DNA from: Euryarchaeota archaeon UBA181
GTDB lineage: Archaea; Thermoplasmatota; Poseidoniia; Poseidoniales; Thalassarchaeaceae
DNA length: 25,427 nucleotides
Assembly: GCA_002496725.1 (NCBI GenBank)
Contig: DALI01000004.1
Span: 1 to 25,427 of the forward strand
Direction of reading: 5' to 3'
This document shows, piece after piece, positions 23,357-25,427 of the stretch; position 1 is the first letter of the stretch; each line of letters starts with the position of its first letter. Made by a program: the position numbers and the translations under genes. Below the pieces are notes generated by a model. That model did no database searches. It was not told where the DNA came from and saw nothing but the letters and a program-made list of their open reading frames with translations.

Positions 23357-24379
23357 GTGAAGAAGATAATTTACCCCAGAATTGGAGGAGTGGACTCAAT
23401 AGAAATTATCGAAGAGAAAGATCCGTTACCTATTCGTGGAGAGGTAGTAGTAAGAATCCATAGGGCCGGCATAAATTTTGCAGACTTAATGATGAGGCAG
23501 GGCCTATATGGGTCTAATCCGGATTTCCCATTCACACCAGGTTACGAGGCATCGGGAGAAATAATTCGAATCGGAGATGCAGTAGAAGGATTCAAGATTG
23601 GAGACAGGGTACTGGCAATGACTGGTTTTGGGGGCTATTCTGAGCAGATTTCAATTTCCAGTGATAGAGTTTTCAAACTCCCCGAATCGATAACCTTTGA
23701 CCAGGCGGCGGCAATTCCTGTAACATACGGTACGGCCTACCACATGCTATTCCACCTAGGTAGAATTTCCCCAGGGGATACAGTTCTAATTCATCATGCA
23801 GCTGGAGGCGTCGGTACTGCTGTAGCTCAATTATGCAGGGTCGCTGGTGCATCTACCATCATTGGAACGGCTTCTTCATCAAAGAAAGATTTTGTTGAAT
23901 CACTAGGAGTAAAGTTCGTAGACAGGGAATCAGAAGATTTTGTCAAGATATGTAAAGAGATGACAGAAGGCAAAGGAGTCCACCATGCCATAGATCCCGT
24001 TGGCGGAAAGAATCTGATGAGATCATACAAGGCAACGAGGAGGGGTGGAAAGGTGTACTTCTTCGGTGCTTCCTCAGCAGTTCGCGGAGACCGGAGATCT
24101 TTTCTCACTGCATTTAGGATGTGGCTTAATACCCCCAAGTTTGATCCATTAAAGATGATGTCATCGAATAAGGCGGTATTTGGTGTACATATGGGCCTCT
24201 TGGATGACCCATCTATCTTCAAAGGCCACCTTAACGCTCTTTCAAAAATGCTTGAAGAGGGAGAGATTGATCCTGTAATAGATGGAGTTTGGCGATTTGA
24301 GAGGGTTTCTGATGCTCAGATGCACATGCACAATAGAATGAACAAAGGAAAGATACTACTGGATTTCTCACCCAATTAA
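23357..24379 (+). CDS. MDR-family NADPH:quinone oxidoreductase-like protein (zeta-crystallin/VAT-1 type)
   Basis: 340 residues. The N-terminal GroES-like domain has AGINFADLMMRQGLY and PFTPGYEASGEI. The Rossmann domain has HHAAGGVGTAVAQLCR and 'GTASSSKK'. The zinc-ligand cysteines of alcohol dehydrogenases are absent, so this is the zinc-free quinone reductase/VAT-1-like branch. It would use NADPH to reduce quinones or enones. The start is GTG with GGTGAT just upstream, 15 bases after the nitroreductase stop, so the two redox genes are probably cotranscribed. Confidence 0.92.
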   Translation: MKKIIYPRIGGVDSIEIIEEKDPLPIRGEVVVRIHRAGINFADLMMRQGLYGSNPDFPFTPGYEASGEIIRIGDAVEGFKIGDRVLAMTGFGGYSEQISISSDRVFKLPESITFDQAAAIPVTYGTAYHMLFHLGRISPGDTVLIHHAAGGVGTAVAQLCRVAGASTIIGTASSSKKDFVESLGVKFVDRESEDFVKICKEMTEGKGVHHAIDPVGGKNLMRSYKATRRGGKVYFFGASSAVRGDRRSFLTAFRMWLNTPKFDPLKMMSSNKAVFGVHMGLLDDPSIFKGHLNALSKMLEEGEIDPVIDGVWRFERVSDAQMHMHNRMNKGKILLDFSPN

Positions 24380-24391
24380 TCCCTAGATGGA

Positions 24392-24802
24392 TCACAGCCT
24401 AACTGGGCGCGTAGCACCGCATGCCTGACACTTCAATAAGGTCGTACGGTCTTCCTTGATGAATCTCGTATCCGGAGCCCTGCATTGATTGCAAAGAATA
24501 AATGTCTTGACATAACTCACTAATTTTTCCTTAATTCTCTTTGGAGGGACCCTTCCCTTCAGCATTATTCTCGACTGCTCCCTGGTCCCAGAAGTTCCGA
24601 GTTCATTCAGCAGATACTGATAGACATGATTAGCATCCCTATCCATGGCATCGACTACATCGGAAAAATTCCTAAGAATTGTTTGACTTCCCTCAATGAG
24701 GATTTCAGGCTCTGGCATTGTCCACCTAGATCTTTGACTGATTCCCTCAGGAATTCTCTCACGAGCTCTATCGAGAAGATCTTCATAGTCAAAACCGCTC
24801 AT
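24392..24802 (-). CDS. Translation initiation factor aIF2, beta subunit
   Basis: 136 residues. FDYEDLLDRARERIP (about 4-18) is the N-terminal signature. EPEILIEGSQTILRNFSDV and a central alpha/beta domain with 'YLLNELGT' and 'GRVPPKRIKEKL' follow. A C-terminal zinc ribbon, CNQC ... CQAC, ends the protein. With alpha and gamma it brings initiator Met-tRNA to the small subunit. The ATG at 24802 is chosen because the conserved sequence begins there and a TGAAAAGG box lies 26 bases upstream. A GTG at 24832 would add ten residues. It is convergent with the MDR gene. Confidence 0.94.
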   Translation of the reverse strand: MSGFDYEDLLDRARERIPEGISQRSRWTMPEPEILIEGSQTILRNFSDVVDAMDRDANHVYQYLLNELGTSGTREQSRIMLKGRVPPKRIKEKLVSYVKTFILCNQCRAPDTRFIKEDRTTLLKCQACGATRPVRL

Positions 24803-24823
24803 GATGCATGCGAACAGAGCTCT

Positions 24824-24831
24824 CCTTTTCA
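24824..24831 (-). promoter_or_regulatory. Putative A/T box of the aIF2-beta gene
   Basis: TGAAAAGG on the minus strand is centred about 25.5 bases before the ATG at 24802. Consistent with a leaderless message. It also partly resembles a Shine-Dalgarno. Confidence 0.25.
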
Positions 24832-24862
24832 CCTCACCGGGAGATACATGCTTCGGGCAAGG

Positions 24863-24868
24863 TAAAAT
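24863..24868 (+). promoter_or_regulatory. Putative A/T box of the dUTPase gene
   Basis: TAAAAT is centred about 25.5 bases before the ATG at 24891. No Shine-Dalgarno is present. Confidence 0.3.
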
Positions 24869-24890
24869 CTAGGCACCCCCGGGCAGAGCT

Positions 24891-25340
24891 ATGGAGGAGT
24901 CATTGGAGGTTATGGTTGCAAGGACTGAAGATGGTGCAAGACTACCAACCAGAGGTAGCGAATATGCCGCTGGTTGGGACTTATACTCCCTTGAAGACTC
25001 TGTAGTCCCATTCAGAAAGAGTGTGAAGCTACGAACTGGCCTCAGGGTGGCTATCCCTGTAGGGTATGAAGGACAGGTAAGGGCTCGGTCTTCTCTAGGC
25101 TCAAAGGGACTTATCCTCCCACATAGCATAGGGACGATAGATGCCGACTACAGAGGCGAGTTATTTGTCCTGATGACTTGGATAGGGGAAGGGGAATCAT
25201 ACACTGTTAAGGCAGGAGAGAGAATTGCACAGCTACTAATCTCGCCAATCCCTGAGGTTTCCTTCAAAGAGGTCTCGATCGAGGAGCTTGGCTTCACCAA
25301 GAGGGGAGATGGCGGATTTGGTAGTACCGGACGTTTCTAG
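24891..25340 (+). CDS. dut: dUTP diphosphatase (trimeric dUTPase)
   Basis: 149 residues with all five motifs in order: AAGWDLYS (26-33), RSSLGSKG (66-73), GTIDADYRGE (81-90, catalytic D84), GERIAQLLI (109-117) and RGDGGFGSTG (138-147). It hydrolyses dUTP to dUMP and pyrophosphate, keeping uracil out of DNA and supplying dUMP for dTMP synthesis. The complete fifth motif shows that the C-terminal arm over the active site is present. It is divergent from aIF2-beta. Confidence 0.95.
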   Translation: MEESLEVMVARTEDGARLPTRGSEYAAGWDLYSLEDSVVPFRKSVKLRTGLRVAIPVGYEGQVRARSSLGSKGLILPHSIGTIDADYRGELFVLMTWIGEGESYTVKAGERIAQLLISPIPEVSFKEVSIEELGFTKRGDGGFGSTGRF

Positions 25341-25427
25341 TAGTCGGAAATTCAAGACATTCAATACTCTATTCTCAATAGGTTCATAGGAAGCGGATGG
25401 TGGCCCAGTATGATGACAAGTAGCGTG
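25341..25427. other. Window-end stretch, possible start of another gene
   Basis: 87 bases follow the dUTPase stop. An ATG-ATG pair (25410, 25413), with GGTGG seven bases upstream at 25399-25403, stays open to the window edge, so a plus-strand gene could begin here. Six codons are too few to support a gene call, and nothing else is seen. Confidence 0.2.

Noticed and set aside
1..25427. CRISPR arrays, insertion sequences, toxin-antitoxin pairs or phage genes
   Set aside because: No regularly spaced repeats, transposase motifs, terminal inverted repeats or defence-type domains were seen on either strand.

Overview
The window looks like chromosomal DNA of an archaeon. It encodes release factor aRF1, the archaeal-type UMP kinase, initiation factor aIF2-beta and a NOG1-type GTPase. 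The gene set also includes a signal-peptide/C-terminal-anchor secreted protein, a SAP-domain M28 peptidase and many bacterial-looking metabolic enzymes. That mixture suggests a marine Thermoplasmatota relative (Marine Group II/III, 'Poseidoniales'), but this placement is inference. About 26 protein genes and one tRNA fill almost all of the DNA. All three stop codons are used (about 13 TGA, 9 TAG, 4 TAA).

Layout. (a) 1-3600, minus strand: two exported proteins, one with Ca-binding-like Asp repeats that runs off the window edge, one of about 986 residues with a C-terminal membrane anchor. (b) 3705-3790: tRNA-Leu(UAA), whose CCA end abuts the stop codon of the convergent folB-like gene. (c) 3791-4958, minus strand: a FolB-like dihydroneopterin aldolase and an SDR of the pteridine-reductase kind, read divergently from (d). 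(d) 5058-13010, plus strand: lipA, E1-alpha, E1-beta, E2, E3, lipB and a class V PLP enzyme, a compact operon for a lipoylated branched-chain-type 2-oxoacid dehydrogenase plus the enzymes that make its lipoyl cofactor. (e) 13047-15944, plus strand: UbiX, a SAP-TM-M28 peptidase and a peroxiredoxin. (f) 15965-19005, minus strand: argS and prf1. (g) 19063-20848, plus strand: pyrH, a zinc-ribbon membrane protein, an unknown membrane protein and a 38-residue zinc ribbon. (h) 20845-21879, minus strand: NOG1-type GTPase. (i) 21969-24379, plus strand: an unknown 152-residue protein, pterin-4a-carbinolamine dehydratase, a nitroreductase and a quinone-reductase-like MDR protein. (j) aIF2-beta (minus) and dUTPase (plus), read divergently.

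Two threads run through the window. One is cofactors: lipoate (lipA, lipB and their client complex), pterins (folB-like gene, SDR, carbinolamine dehydratase) and flavin (UbiX, nitroreductase). The other is initiation signals. Genes inside operons mostly have Shine-Dalgarno sequences and overlapping stop/start codons. Genes that probably begin transcripts mostly lack them and instead have an A/T-rich box about 25-30 bases before the start codon, the spacing expected of a TATA box on leaderless mRNAs.

No transposon, CRISPR array, prophage or defence system was seen. The points most worth a second look are the self-contained lipoate/2-oxoacid dehydrogenase operon with a PLP enzyme attached to its end, the 17-base palindrome midway between the lipA and SDR starts, the SDR's Tyr-x3-Arg active site, the SAP-TM-M28 fusion and the altered TASNIKS motif of aRF1.
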